A stretch of DNA of 64,000 nt from Paludibacteraceae bacterium. Its GTDB lineage: Bacteria; Bacteroidota; Bacteroidia; Bacteroidales; Paludibacteraceae. Both the position numbers and the translations under genes were made by a program. This document shows, piece after piece, positions 1-10,500 of the stretch (position 1 is the stretch's first letter; every line of letters starts with the position of its first letter). The notes under the pieces are model-generated. The model was not told where the DNA came from and did not search any database. It saw nothing but the letters and a program-made list of their open reading frames with translations. The stretch is from the NCBI GenBank assembly GCA_017443145.1, contig JAFSPA010000020.1, forward strand, positions 1 through 64,000, read 5' to 3'.

Positions 1-25
1 GCTTAGACTACAGCTTGCACGACTC

Positions 26-190
26 GCTACCCCGTAGCTCGTAGAGTGCTCCGCTGTGTCCTACGCTTCCCCCATGCGAGCAAAGCTCTGTGGGGACCCC
101 GCTAAGCCTGAGCGTAATTGTCTCTTAAATCGCGCTCACAAACGAGTTTGCAGCGCGCCTTAATAGCCAACCCACGCTGACGCAGTCAGC
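26..190. other. Chain of short perfect hairpins in a non-coding stretch
   Basis: No convincing gene is visible in 1-333. The stretch instead carries a series of hairpins: GCTAC-CCC-GTAGC at 26-38; a two-part hairpin near 69-97 (CCCCA with TGGGG, then GAGC-AAA-GCTC); CGCGCT at 131-136 with AGCGCG at 152-157, enclosing CAAAC with GTTTG; and GCTGAC-GCA-GTCAGC at 176-190. None is followed by a T-run, so they are not ordinary terminators. They could belong to a structured RNA whose 5' part may lie left of the window, or to a dispersed palindromic element. The lengths and positions are read directly; any RNA function is inference. I did not recognise RNase P RNA, SRP RNA, tmRNA or tRNA motifs. Confidence 0.4.
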
Positions 191-333
191 TTACCACCTC
201 ACGAAAAAGCGCTATGCTTACAAAAAGTGAAAAACCCATTCGGTTAGATTAGAAGGCAACAACCAAACAGCCGCGTTTTTGATTTAAAGTATTGTTTAAT
301 AAGTAATGTCTAATGTGTAAACCCTTAAAAACT

Positions 334-411
334 ATGAGTAAAGTTGTATTTTTAGATCCGATTGACCACGTGAGTGGCATACCAGGGCTAAGCCCTCGTT
401 TAACGAGTTAG
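334..411 (+). CDS. Possible 25-residue ORF or gene remnant
   Basis: An ATG at 334 opens a 25-codon frame that begins MSKVVFLDPIDHVSGIPG and stops at 409-411. The start looks protein-like, but no clear promoter or Shine-Dalgarno sequence precedes it. The frame also crosses two hairpins, CCAC-GTGA-GTGG at 366-377 and AGGGCT-A-AGCCCT at 384-396. It may be the N-terminal remnant of a small Bacteroidales protein, a short peptide, or simply chance. I do not recognise a function. Confidence 0.2.
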   Translation: MSKVVFLDPIDHVSGIPGLSPRLTS

Positions 412-431
412 CGGTTAACGGGAAACGGGAA

Positions 432-461
432 AAGAAAAGCGGCCTTGCGGTCGCTTTTCTT
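432..461 (-). terminator. Terminator downstream of mutB
   Basis: AAGAAAAGCG (432-441) pairs perfectly with CGCTTTTCTT (452-461) around a 10-base loop. Read on the minus strand, the hairpin lies just beyond the mutB stop and is followed by TTTTC, so it probably ends the endonuclease-mutA-mutB transcript. Its symmetry means it could also stop plus-strand transcripts coming from the left. Confidence 0.7.
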
Positions 462-480
462 GATATCCTGCTCTACTCTA

Positions 481-2625
481 TTACTGCTCGTTCATCAGCA
501 ACTGCATGACGATCTTGGCGGAGTGAGCGACGGAGGTACCGGGGCCGAAGATGGCGGCGACACCGGCTTTGTAGAGGAAGTCATAGTCCTGCGCGGGGAT
601 GACACCACCGGCGGTAACCATGATATCTTCACGTCCGAGTTTCTTGAGTTCGGCAATCACTTGCGGGATGAGGGTCTTGTGACCAGCGGCAAGTGACGAT
701 ACACCGAGTACGTGTACGTCGTTCTCAACGGCCTGTTTAGCGGCTTCTTCGGGTGTTTGGAAGAGCGGTCCCATATCGACGTCGAAACCGCAATCAGCAT
801 AACCTGTAGCGACAACTTTGGCACCACGGTCGTGACCGTCCTGACCCATTTTAGCGATCATGATACGCGGCTGGCGGCCTTCTTTCTTGGCGAACTCAGC
901 CGTGAGACGACAAGCTTCCTGGAACTCGGCGTCTGATGTTGTTCCTGCTTTATACACTCCTGAAATAGTTCTAATAGTTGCTTTATAACGACCTACGACT
1001 TTCTCGCAAGCGTCGGAAATTTCTCCTAGTGAAGCGCGGAGACCGGCAGCTTTGACAGCGAGTGCGAGTAGGTTCTCGCCCTTACCGCCATCCGCCCAAG
1101 CCTGTACGGACTTGGTGATTTCCTCGAGGGCAGCCTGTACGGCTTTCTCGTCACGATGTGCACGGAGTTCTTTGAGACGAGCGACTTGCTCCTCACGAAC
1201 GGCGGTATTATCGATTTCGAGGATGTCAATCGGGTCTTCGTGCTCAAGGCGGTACTCGTTGACGCCGATGATCTTCTGGTTGCCGGAGTCGATACGCGCT
1301 TGCGTACGCGCAGCAGCCTCTTCGATACGCATCTTAGGAATACCGGTTTCGATAGCAGCAGCCATACCACCGAGTTTCTCAATCTCTTGGATATGCGCCC
1401 AAGCTTTGTCCATAATCTCTTTAGTCAGAGACTCTACATAGTACGAACCAGCCCATGGGTCAATCTCCTTGCAGACCTTGGTTTCCTCTTGGATGTAGAT
1501 CTGCGTGTTACGCGCAATACGAGCAGAGAAGTCTGTCGGCAGTGCGATAGCCTCGTCAAGCGCGTTGGTGTGGAGCGACTGGGTATGACCAAGTGCAGCA
1601 CCCATAGCTTCGATACAAGTACGACCGACGTTGTTGAACGGGTCTTGCTCTGTGAGCGACCAACCGGAAGTCTGCGAGTGGGTACGTAATGCCATTGATT
1701 TGGGGTTCTTCGCACCAAAGGATTTCACGATCTTCGCCCACAACATACGACCTGCGCGCATCTTGGCGATTTCCATGAAGTGGTTCATACCGATAGCCCA
1801 GAAGAAGGACAGACGGGGAGCGAACGTATCCACAGACATACCTGCATTGACACCGGCGCGGAGGTATTCCATACCGTCGGCCAGCGTGTAAGCCAACTCG
1901 ATATCAGCGGTGGCACCTGCTTCCTGCATGTGGTAGCCGGAGATGGAGATAGAGTTGAACTTCGGCATGTTCTGCGAGGTGTATTCGAAGATGTCGGCGA
2001 TGATCTTCATTGAGAACTTAGGCGGATAGATATAGGTGTTACGCACCATGAACTCTTTGAGGATATCGTTCTGGATGGTACCGGCCATCTCGTCGAGGCT
2101 TGCGCCTTGCTCAAGACCGGCGTTGATGTAGAACGCGAGAATAGGCAGTACGGCACCATTCATGGTCATGGAGACGGACATCTTGTTCAATGGGATACCT
2201 GCAAAGAGGACTTTCATATCCTCGAGCGAGCAGATACTTACGCCGGCTTTACCTACGTCACCAACGACACGCATGTTATCGGCATTATAGCCGCGGTGTG
2301 TCGGCAGGTCGAAGGCCACGGACAGACCTTTCTGACCGGAAGCGAGGTTACGACGATAGAAAGCGTTGGACTCGGCGGCGGTAGAGAATCCTGCGTATTG
2401 ACGGATAGTCCAAGGACGCAGCGGGTACATAGCGCTGTACGGGCCACGAAGGAAAGGAGGAATACCTGAAGCATAGTTCAAGTGCTCCATGCCCTCAAGG
2501 TCTTCTTTGGTATAGACAGGCTTGACGTTGATGAGCTCAGGCGTCTGCCAGTCGGCTGTGTTCGGTCCCAGCACCTTAGTTGCTGAAACCTTCTTGATAT
2601 CAATTTTCTTAAAATCTGGTTTCAT
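481..2625 (-). CDS. mutB: Methylmalonyl-CoA mutase, large (catalytic) subunit
   Basis: This 714-residue protein is the catalytic alpha subunit of adenosylcobalamin-dependent methylmalonyl-CoA mutase, which interconverts succinyl-CoA and (R)-methylmalonyl-CoA in the cytoplasm. The N-terminal TIM-barrel part contains the family stretch [20 protein letters not shown] near residue 75. The C-terminal B12-binding domain, from about residue 580, carries the DxHxxG motif as DGHDRG near residue 595, which supplies the lower axial histidine to cobalt. Length and motifs are normal for the family. It begins 5 bases after mutA, so the two are co-transcribed and form the heterodimer. meaB, the GTPase that protects this enzyme, lies at 56157-57245. 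In Bacteroidales the pathway normally runs from succinate towards propionate. Confidence 0.97.
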   Translation of the reverse strand: MKPDFKKIDIKKVSATKVLGPNTADWQTPELINVKPVYTKEDLEGMEHLNYASGIPPFLRGPYSAMYPLRPWTIRQYAGFSTAAESNAFYRRNLASGQKGLSVAFDLPTHRGYNADNMRVVGDVGKAGVSICSLEDMKVLFAGIPLNKMSVSMTMNGAVLPILAFYINAGLEQGASLDEMAGTIQNDILKEFMVRNTYIYPPKFSMKIIADIFEYTSQNMPKFNSISISGYHMQEAGATADIELAYTLADGMEYLRAGVNAGMSVDTFAPRLSFFWAIGMNHFMEIAKMRAGRMLWAKIVKSFGAKNPKSMALRTHSQTSGWSLTEQDPFNNVGRTCIEAMGAALGHTQSLHTNALDEAIALPTDFSARIARNTQIYIQEETKVCKEIDPWAGSYYVESLTKEIMDKAWAHIQEIEKLGGMAAAIETGIPKMRIEEAAARTQARIDSGNQKIIGVNEYRLEHEDPIDILEIDNTAVREEQVARLKELRAHRDEKAVQAALEEITKSVQAWADGGKGENLLALAVKAAGLRASLGEISDACEKVVGRYKATIRTISGVYKAGTTSDAEFQEACRLTAEFAKKEGRQPRIMIAKMGQDGHDRGAKVVATGYADCGFDVDMGPLFQTPEEAAKQAVENDVHVLGVSSLAAGHKTLIPQVIAELKKLGREDIMVTAGGVIPAQDYDFLYKAGVAAIFGPGTSVAHSAKIVMQLLMNEQ

Positions 2626-2630
2626 AACGA

Positions 2631-4538
2631 TTACTTATTAAGGAGTTGGGAATTGTATTGTTTCAATGTTTCGAGGACGTTGCAGCGGATGTGGATGAAG
2701 TTCTGGATTCCGAGCTTCTGGAGGTCTTCCATGCAAGCGGGAGCACCAGCTACGATAAACATCTCTTTCGCGCCTTCGAGCTCTAACCAAGCTTGTGGAG
2801 CAAAGGTTGCATATTCGTCATCGGACGAGCAGAGGACGATGATGTCGGCTTTGGCCTTACGGGCAGCCTTGATACCTTCGTGAACGGACTTGAAGCCGTT
2901 ATTGTCAATAACCTTGTAGCCTGCGCAAGCGAGGAAGTTGCAGCTGAATTGTGCACGTGCGATACGCATAGCGAGGTTACCGATGGTAAGCATGAAGGCA
3001 ATAGGCTGATGCTTAGCGCCTTCGGTCTCAAGACGGAGTTGCTCGAACTCTTCAGCTGCACGAGCAACAGGGAGCGTAGGGATAGCGCCTTCAGCAGGTT
3101 TCTCGCAAGCGTTCTTCTTGCAGTTGCAGATAGAACTGCAAGCGCCGGCGTTGTCCTTAATCTTCTTAGCGGCTTTCTCGGTGAAGTTCGGGAATTGGTT
3201 GGAGCCGAGGAGCACCTCTTTGCGTTTAGCCACGTCAGCGAGACGCGCTTTGAGGTTAGCAGCCACAGCTTCCTGGATCTTACCGGCCTTAACCATCTCG
3301 AAGAACCCACCCTGCTCTTGGATAGCGAGGAACTGCTTCCATGCCTCGGCAGCGATGCTGTTGGTGAGGTTCTCGAGGTAATAGGAACCGGCAGCGGGGT
3401 CAACGACTTTGTCGAAGTGTGCTTCTTCCTTGAGCAGGAGTTGTTGGTTGCGTGCGATACGCTCTGCGAACTCGGTCGGACGCTCGTAGGTGACGTCAAA
3501 CGGCGAAACGATGATCTCGTCCACCCCTGCAAGGGCAGCAGACATAGTCTCGGTCTGTGTGCGGAGGAGGTTGACATAAGCGTCGAAGATAGTCATGTTG
3601 AAGCGGCTGGTCTCGGCGCAGACATTCATCTTAGCAGCCTCTTTGAGGGCGTGTGTGAAGATTGGGGCTTTGTATGCCTCCACGATCTTAGCCCAGAGGA
3701 GACGAGCTGCACGGAACTTAGCGATTTCCATGAAGTAGTTACCGCCGATACCCATGTTGAAGCGAATCTCACGAGCTGCGAGGTAGTTCGGCACACCGGC
3801 TTCGGTGAGCATGGTCATGTAGTCAGCTCCCCATGCGAGTGCGTACGCGAGCTCCTGTGCGCAGTATGCGCCCGAGTTATTAAGGATAACGGAGTTCACG
3901 CCTACGACGCGGTAGTTAACGAGTGTCTTGCACGCATTGATAGCAGCAACGAGTTTCTCGGTCACCTGTTCGCGGCTGAGGTCCTTGCCCTTGATGAGCA
4001 TGTTCTTAATCGGGTCCACGTTGATGGAGCCATAAACGGCCTTGAAGTCGTACCCGCAACGTCCGTAGTAGCGCACGAGGATGTCGGCGAGTTTGGCAGC
4101 TTTGCAAGCGCAGATGGTGTAGTTGATGTTGATTGCGCGTGCATCAATGTCCTTGAGTAAGTTCTTGATGTAGCGGTAGTTAAGTTTGTCGGCATTGAGG
4201 CAGAATCCGAGCGAAGTGATACCTTTGTTAAGGATGTCGAGCGCGAGCTTGTTTGCTTTGCGCGGGTTCTCACATGCGCAGATGTTCTGACGGATAGCCC
4301 ACTCGTTGTTGGTACGTGTTCCGCGGACGTACGGGAATTGTCCGGGCGCGGAAACGGTAGTTTTCAGTCCGCGCAGGTCTTCCTGGCGGTAGAAAGGCTG
4401 TACATTAAACCCTTCCGGTGTGCGCCATACAAGTTTCTTGTCGAAATCGGCGCCTTTGAGGTCGGTGATGATTTTGTCCTTCCACTCTTTGGTAGAGATG
4501 GCAGGGAAATCGGCCAACAGGTTCAATTTTTCTTCCAT
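2631..4538 (-). CDS. mutA: Methylmalonyl-CoA mutase, small subunit
   Basis: This 635-residue protein is the beta subunit of methylmalonyl-CoA mutase. It shares the fold of MutB but lacks the cobalamin motif: where MutB has DGHDRG, this protein reads [13 protein letters not shown]. It is therefore structural rather than catalytic, as expected for MutA. It is unusually rich in cysteine, with about 18 residues against about 6 in MutB by my count. One cluster, [12 protein letters not shown] near residues 463-475 (C-x3-C-x-C-x4-C), sits in the linker before the C-terminal domain. The gene ends 5 bases before mutB and follows an endonuclease gene by 30 bases with no obvious promoter between, so it probably shares the upstream promoter. 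Confidence 0.95.
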   Translation of the reverse strand: MEEKLNLLADFPAISTKEWKDKIITDLKGADFDKKLVWRTPEGFNVQPFYRQEDLRGLKTTVSAPGQFPYVRGTRTNNEWAIRQNICACENPRKANKLALDILNKGITSLGFCLNADKLNYRYIKNLLKDIDARAININYTICACKAAKLADILVRYYGRCGYDFKAVYGSINVDPIKNMLIKGKDLSREQVTEKLVAAINACKTLVNYRVVGVNSVILNNSGAYCAQELAYALAWGADYMTMLTEAGVPNYLAAREIRFNMGIGGNYFMEIAKFRAARLLWAKIVEAYKAPIFTHALKEAAKMNVCAETSRFNMTIFDAYVNLLRTQTETMSAALAGVDEIIVSPFDVTYERPTEFAERIARNQQLLLKEEAHFDKVVDPAAGSYYLENLTNSIAAEAWKQFLAIQEQGGFFEMVKAGKIQEAVAANLKARLADVAKRKEVLLGSNQFPNFTEKAAKKIKDNAGACSSICNCKKNACEKPAEGAIPTLPVARAAEEFEQLRLETEGAKHQPIAFMLTIGNLAMRIARAQFSCNFLACAGYKVIDNNGFKSVHEGIKAARKAKADIIVLCSSDDEYATFAPQAWLELEGAKEMFIVAGAPACMEDLQKLGIQNFIHIRCNVLETLKQYNSQLLNK

Positions 4539-4568
4539 GTTTTAAGTTGTTTGTTGTTATGTTGTTTG

Positions 4569-5627
4569 TTATTCAATTTCTTGTCCCATGATGTTGTAGA
4601 GGTGTCCGTCGCGGAGGATAAGGACTTGTCCGTTACGGAAGATCTTCGTTGCTTTAGGCGTTACTATTACTGCGTCTATTGCTGTAACAGGTTCGTCTGA
4701 CCAGCCGTCACTCTTGCCCGGAATAAAACGCGGGTCGGTGGACGAAACAAGATGCGACATATCAACCGCCTTGCCTGCCATCTTGCCCCATATATACTCT
4801 GCGAGGTAAGGATAGTCAATATACGGATTGCGATTATGCTGGAAGTCACTCACGGCGTCTGCACGCTTGATTTCTTTCTCGGAAACAGGGTCTTGGCGAT
4901 GCCATTGGATAATCACTTCCTGCTCCCAAGGCTGAAACTCCAAATAGTTGTCATTCTGCATGGCGTACTTGGAGCCAACTTGATCATTATCAATTCGCCA
5001 ACCCGGATAAGGTTTCTTTGTGTTTGACTTCAGGTCCGGATATTCACCCTTTTCATCCTGTCCGTAGCAAGTAGCCATATATAAGTACGCGCGGGCGAAG
5101 TCGCCTTTGTATTCATCCTTTGGTTCAAACACAGAGAAATCGACATTGAGTTTATCGTGGTGTATCTTACCTATTTTGAGTGATCCGGAAGTAAACACAC
5201 CTTTCTCGGGCACGCCGAGCGGATAATTGCTTCGTGCACTATTTGCTGTTGAGTTAGATGGGTTTAGATGATAACAATCATCGTACGGAGGCGTTTTCGC
5301 ACCACCCCACCAAGAGTTGGCCATACTATGTTCAATATTACATCCAGAGACAACAGCTCCAGGTGAAGTGAATTTTTGCCATGTGTCGCAATACATGTCC
5401 ATGCAATCGCCGTTTTCATCCTGATCCGAATAGTAAAACACCTCCCATGTATGGTTAAGACCGCTACCATAGGTAATATCTTTATGATCATGGATGAGGT
5501 TCTTGAGCGTTACTTTAAGCGCCGCATCTTTCTTACCGTCAGCGCTATTATAAAAGCCTGCCGGCATCTGCTCTGCAAAAAGACCTACAGAACAGAGCAT
5601 GATAATAAATGATAGAAATTTTCTCAT
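4569..5627 (-). CDS. Secreted endonuclease I family nuclease with C-terminal sorting-like tail
   Basis: This 352-residue protein belongs to the endonuclease I (EndA/PF04231) family of extracellular nucleases, which cleave DNA without strong sequence preference. A signal peptide (MRKFLSFIIMLCSVGLFA) starts the protein. The core includes CNIEHSMANSWWGG near residue 95, holding the family's catalytic His, followed by DCYHLNPSNSTANSARSNYP. The last 28 residues (ending GQVLILRDGHLYNIMGQEIE) resemble a short type IX secretion tail and match the ends of the next gene and of the broken gene at 28292. It starts 4 bases after the stop of its paralogue, so the two are an operon. Transfer to the surface or medium by the type IX system is inferred. 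Confidence 0.88.
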   Translation of the reverse strand: MRKFLSFIIMLCSVGLFAEQMPAGFYNSADGKKDAALKVTLKNLIHDHKDITYGSGLNHTWEVFYYSDQDENGDCMDMYCDTWQKFTSPGAVVSGCNIEHSMANSWWGGAKTPPYDDCYHLNPSNSTANSARSNYPLGVPEKGVFTSGSLKIGKIHHDKLNVDFSVFEPKDEYKGDFARAYLYMATCYGQDEKGEYPDLKSNTKKPYPGWRIDNDQVGSKYAMQNDNYLEFQPWEQEVIIQWHRQDPVSEKEIKRADAVSDFQHNRNPYIDYPYLAEYIWGKMAGKAVDMSHLVSSTDPRFIPGKSDGWSDEPVTAIDAVIVTPKATKIFRNGQVLILRDGHLYNIMGQEIE

Positions 5628-5631
5628 GATA

Positions 5632-7362
5632 TTACTTGATTTGTTGTCCGGTTACAGTAAATATTTTCTCTCCTAATAGGATATATAACTTGCCGTCTAT
5701 CAGCACTTTCTGCGCAGCGGCTTGCTGCATCGGCACTTGTTCCACAGCCGTCACACTTCCGTCGCAGGAAGTGAGATAGTCGGAATAGATATATACGGTC
5801 GTATTATCATCGTAAGTCACTTTGATGGCAGACAATCCACGGTAACCACTTGTACCATCTACAGTAAAGACAATATTTACCGCTGAACCGCTCCAAATCA
5901 GGCCTGTAGCATCCATTGAGCCTACGTTCGGGATAAGTGCATTCTTCTTGTCGTTCGAGCTGGCAGGAACAAACTCAACCCGCGAGATAGTAGCTCCGGA
6001 AAGTGTGATAGTTGAACCACCGTAACAACGCAGTTCCGTGAAGTATTTCGCAAAATTGCCTGCATTGGCTTGTGCAAATGCGATATGCACTTTTCCAGCT
6101 TCTGCACACTTGATTTCGGTGGTGCTACTCGACTTATAACCGGCCGCATCGGTAAACTCCGCCGTACTGGTGACGGTACCGACTCCTTGCCCTTGTTCAG
6201 CATGTGCAAAGACGGCATAGAAAGTCGAGTTGGCGTTAATAGTGGGCGCTTCAGCCGGTGTAGTAAACAGAACAGACGGAGGAGTTTGAGCCTTGCCAGC
6301 AATAGCGGCATTACTCCAACCGACAAAAGTATTGCTGTACGTCGAGCACGAAATAGGAGCAGGAGGTAACTCGGATAGTTTATGATTCTTAAAGACAGAG
6401 TCCGTTTGGATCTTCTGTCCATTAGCAAACCAGTTGACGCCAAACTTATCATAATCGGTTTGCTCACTACCCTCCATATCAAGCGGCACATATTCCTTGC
6501 TGTACGCCGTAAGAATAGAAGCCAAGTCGAAATTCGAAGCAGTCTTATTGCCCCATATATATTCTGCCAGTTCTGGAAAATCCACGAACGGGTTGCGGTT
6601 ACCTTGCTGCTTATAAACAGAGTCATTACGCGCGATTTCCTTATAGGAGACGGGGTCATTTCGATGCCATTTCATAAGTAATGCCACAGAATAAGCAGTC
6701 AATCCCGTTGTGCCGCCGGAATATGTGAACATCGTGGCCCCATTGGAAGCATTAAGGGATTGTTTGAGGTAGCAAGTCGCCATGTAGAAATAGATGCGAG
6801 CGATGTCACCTTTGTATCTATCGTCCGGCTCGTAAACGGTTCCAACACCAGTATAGCCAGAAAAACTACTCGAACCAAGATGTCCTAGCGCATAAGGCGC
6901 ACCTTTGGAGATATTATCGTTTCGCGCACTCGTTTCGCCATAAGGCCAGTTGCTTCGCAGATTATTCACACGTGCATCGGTAGGCAGCACTTGGAAGAGA
7001 TCACTACCCATACCGCCTGAACCAAACCACGATTGGCAAACGGTATGTTCTTTGTTCCAATGTTGGCAGAAATCATTTTGCGTACCACCCGCATCTTCGT
7101 ACTTAAACGAACAGGTTGAATAGACATCCCACAGTGTGCCGTCCGGCCGAAAATCAGTCGGAATATAATATTGCTCCAAAGCATCGTAGTTAAGAACAGT
7201 ATGATTACTGATACACGAATTGAGAGCCGTACGGAGCGCCTCACCTTTCTTCCCATTAGCAGCAGAATAATAGTTCGCTGGGATCTGAGCCAACGCAACC
7301 GAAGTGCTCGTGAAAAGACCGAACAGGCAGAAGGCTAAAATAATATATAGATGCTTTTTCAT
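5632..7362 (-). CDS. Large secreted endonuclease I family protein with accessory domains and sorting-like tail
   Basis: This 576-residue protein has a signal peptide (about residues 1-25) and an endonuclease I domain (about 30-290) with WNKEHTVCQSWFG near residue 101, the catalytic motif. A region of about residues 300-385, ending in ANSTFYAVFA, resembles Listeria-Bacteroides (InlB-type) repeats. A predicted beta-rich domain of unknown role follows at about 390-505. The final residues (KVLIDGKLYILLGEKIFTV and a few more) match the tail of the neighbouring nuclease. The accessory domains suggest attachment to a surface or polymer, which is inference. It is first in a four-gene unit with the second nuclease, mutA and mutB, and has a clear Bacteroidales promoter at 7395-7426. 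Confidence 0.87.
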   Translation of the reverse strand: MKKHLYIILAFCLFGLFTSTSVALAQIPANYYSAANGKKGEALRTALNSCISNHTVLNYDALEQYYIPTDFRPDGTLWDVYSTCSFKYEDAGGTQNDFCQHWNKEHTVCQSWFGSGGMGSDLFQVLPTDARVNNLRSNWPYGETSARNDNISKGAPYALGHLGSSSFSGYTGVGTVYEPDDRYKGDIARIYFYMATCYLKQSLNASNGATMFTYSGGTTGLTAYSVALLMKWHRNDPVSYKEIARNDSVYKQQGNRNPFVDFPELAEYIWGNKTASNFDLASILTAYSKEYVPLDMEGSEQTDYDKFGVNWFANGQKIQTDSVFKNHKLSELPPAPISCSTYSNTFVGWSNAAIAGKAQTPPSVLFTTPAEAPTINANSTFYAVFAHAEQGQGVGTVTSTAEFTDAAGYKSSSTTEIKCAEAGKVHIAFAQANAGNFAKYFTELRCYGGSTITLSGATISRVEFVPASSNDKKNALIPNVGSMDATGLIWSGSAVNIVFTVDGTSGYRGLSAIKVTYDDNTTVYIYSDYLTSCDGSVTAVEQVPMQQAAAQKVLIDGKLYILLGEKIFTVTGQQIK

Positions 7363-7394
7363 TCGCTTTTAAAGGTTTTACACATATCAGCCTG

Positions 7395-7426
7395 CAAAAT
7401 TACTATTTATTTTGCATTCATGCAAA
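7395..7426 (-). promoter_or_regulatory. Promoter for the endonuclease-mutAB unit
   Basis: On the minus strand a -33 TTTG (7423-7426) and a -7 TAATTTTG (7395-7402) are 20 bases apart, matching the Bacteroidales housekeeping promoter. Transcription would start near 7388, giving a 5' leader of about 26 bases. The -33 element sits inside a near-palindrome, TTTGCATTCATGCAAA, at 7411-7426. Confidence 0.75.
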
Positions 7427-7481
7427 TAAATTTTGCATTTATGACCAAAAAACAGAATAAATTCTTTTTTTTGTAAAAATA

Positions 7482-7513
7482 TTTGCCTACGTCGAAAAAA
7501 AGTTGTAATTTTG
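7482..7513 (+). promoter_or_regulatory. Promoter of mfd
   Basis: TTTG at 7482-7485 and TAATTTTG at 7506-7513 are separated by 20 bases, the Bacteroidales consensus. Transcription should begin around 7519-7521, directly at the mfd ATG (7522). This rules out the longer reading frame that begins with TTG at 7483, because that codon lies inside the -33 element. The promoter is divergent from the one at 7395-7426. Confidence 0.8.
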
Positions 7514-7521
7514 CACGCTCT

Positions 7522-10500
7522 ATGACTATAGAGGAACTAAATACCTTAATGGCAGGGCATCCACAAGTGGATGCAATAGGTAACTACCTGCGCAAAAAGA
7601 GTGGTCATTTATTATTGACCGGGCTCAATGCGTCCGCAAGGTATCTGATACTCTCGCGGCTGTCAGCGGACAGACCGATGTTACTGGTCATGGATAGCCA
7701 GGACGAGGCGCAGTACGCCTTTGCCGATCTGCAGACCTTGGGCGCTAACGTGCTCTATTTTCCGACGAGTCGTAGGCGCAGGCAAGGTGTGGACGAAGCC
7801 ATGCAGATCCAGCGGACGGAAGTGCTGACGTATCTCGACCGCAATCCGGAGGAGAATTGGCTCGTTGTCACCTACCCTGAAGCGCTGGCCGAATCAGCAC
7901 CGGATACGCTGACCTTGCGCAGGTCGACGGTAGTGGTCAAGCAAGGCGATAAGATTGCGCAAACGACCCTGAGCAACATGCTTATCGAACTGGGCTTTGA
8001 GCGTGTGGACTTCGTCTATCAGCCGGGCCAATATGCCGTCAGAGGCGGAATCATGGACGTGTACAGCTACTCGCATGACGACCCGTACCGTCTGGATTTC
8101 TTCGGCGACGAGATAGACAGCCTGCGCACGTTCGATATCGAGACACAGTTGTCCAAAGAGCGCGTCGAGACGGCAGCTCTCAATGGCGTCAACGATGCGG
8201 AAGAGACCAACGCCACGCTCGTGGACTACCTGCCGAAAAATACGGTTTGGGGGTCGAACGACTTCGCGGTCGTGCAGTTCAAAGTGGAGAGTTTGGAGTT
8301 TAGGGATAAGCAGACTATCGAGATCGGGGCGAAGAGCTTCTTCCCCACCTTCGACAAGATAGCGTTTGACATCCTGCCCCAGCCTATTTTCCACAAGAAC
8401 TTCGAACTGCTCGTGGAAGACTTGCACGAGAGGCTATCGAGAGGCTACCGAGTCTATATCCTGGCGGACCAAAAGAAACAAACAGATAGATTACAAGCGA
8501 TCTTTGAAGATATTGCAGCAAACGACAACAGCGAACCTGTGCGCTTCACGCCGATAGATAAGACGCTGCACGCGGGATTCGTGGACAACGAGGCAAAGAT
8601 TTGTTGCTATACGGACCACGAGATCTTCGAGCGTTACCATCGCGTACAACTCCGTTCGGAGAATGCGCGTCGAGGCAAAGCGGTACTCACGCTCAAAGAG
8701 ATTAACCAACTGCGGCTCGGCGATTATGTGGTGCATAGCGATCACGGTATCGGACAGTTTGGCGGTCTGGTGACAACTACCGTCAACGGCAAACCGCAGG
8801 AGATGATTCGCCTCACCTATCGCGACGGAGACACAATCTTCGTCAGCATCCACAATCTGCATCGTATCGCCAAGTACAAAGGTCGTGAGGGCGCTGCGCC
8901 GACGATATCCAAACTCGGCAGTGGTGCCTGGGAACGACTCAAGGAGCGGACGAAAGACAAGGTCAAGGATATCGCGCGCGACCTTATTCAGCTCTACGCT
9001 ACGCGCAAAGGGCAGAAAGGTTTTGCCTACACGCCGGACGGATATATGCAGCATGAGCTGGAGGCATCGTTCCTCTATGAAGACACGCCCGATCAAGCCA
9101 AAGCGACCATCGACGTCAAGCGCGATATGGAGAGCCCGATGCCGATGGACCGACTCATCTGCGGCGACGTGGGCTTCGGTAAGACCGAAATAGCCATGCG
9201 CGCAGCCTTCAAAGCGGCTACGGACGGCAAACAAGTGGCGGTGCTCGTGCCGACAACGGTTCTGGCGCTACAGCACTATAACACCTTTACCGAGCGGTTC
9301 AAGGACTTCCCAGTGAAGATTGAATACCTCAGCCGCGCGAAGGGTGCCAAAGAAACGGCGGACGTACTGGAGCGATTAGAGAAAGGCGAGATAGATATCC
9401 TTATCGGCACGCATAAGCTCGTGGGTAAGACCGTCCGCTGGAAAGACCTCGGACTACTCATCATTGACGAGGAACAGAAATTCGGCGTAGCGGTTAAGGA
9501 GAAACTCAAGAGCCTGCGAACCAACGTCGATGTGCTCACGCTCACGGCTACACCTATTCCGCGAACATTACAGTTCTCGCTCTTGGGTGCACGTGACTTG
9601 AGCGTTATGACCACCGCGCCGCAGAACCGTTATCCCGTTCAGACAGAGGTCATCACGCCGGAGGACGAAGATATTATCCAAGAGGCAATCGAGTTGGAGA
9701 TGAGTCGCAATGGACAAGTGTTCATTGTCAATAACCGCATTGAGATGCTTGACCGCATAGCGCATAAGATTCAGCGTCTCTGCCCTCAGGCTCGTATCGT
9801 TACGGCCCATGGACAGATGCCTACCGACGAGATGGAGAAGCGGCTCGAGGACTTTATCAACTACGACTACGATGTGCTCATCTCGACCACGATTATCGAG
9901 TCCGGAGTGGATATACCGAATGTCAACAGCATCGTCATCTTCTCGGCGCAGCATTACGGTCTGGCGGACTTGCACCAACTACGCGGACGTGTAGGACGAA
10001 GTAACCGCAAAGCCTACTGCTACCTTGTGGCGCCGGAACGCGAACTGCTGACCGAAGATGCAAGACGGCGACTCGATGCTATATCCACCTTTGCCGAACT
10101 CGGAGCAGGCTTCCACCTGGCTATGCAGGACCTCGATATCCGTGGCGCAGGTAACCTACTCGGAGCTGAACAGAGCGGATTCATAGCCGACCTTGGTTAC
10201 GAGACCTATCAGCGCATACTCAACGAAGCGGTCACGGAGCTTAAGGAGGAACTCAACCTCTTCGACAATGCGCCCGAAGACCTGCCGCAAACGACCAACT
10301 GGGCCGCGGACAGCCAACTCGAGAGCGACCTGCAGCTGTGCTTCCCGCAGGATTATGTGGAGAATATCAGCGAGCGTATCACGCTCTACAAAGAGCTCGA
10401 TAGCCTGCGTGACGAGGGCGAACTAACCGCCTACACCAAACGGCTCATAGACCGCTTTGGACCACTGCCTGAACAAGCCGAAGAACTGCTCAACGTGGTC

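Noticed and set aside
1..333. rRNA, tRNA, tmRNA, RNase P or SRP RNA
   Set aside because: None of their conserved motifs could be found by eye in either strand.
2793..4160. 455-codon plus-strand open frame across mutA
   Set aside because: It lies fully inside mutA on the other strand, has no family features and reflects the codon bias of a strongly coding gene.
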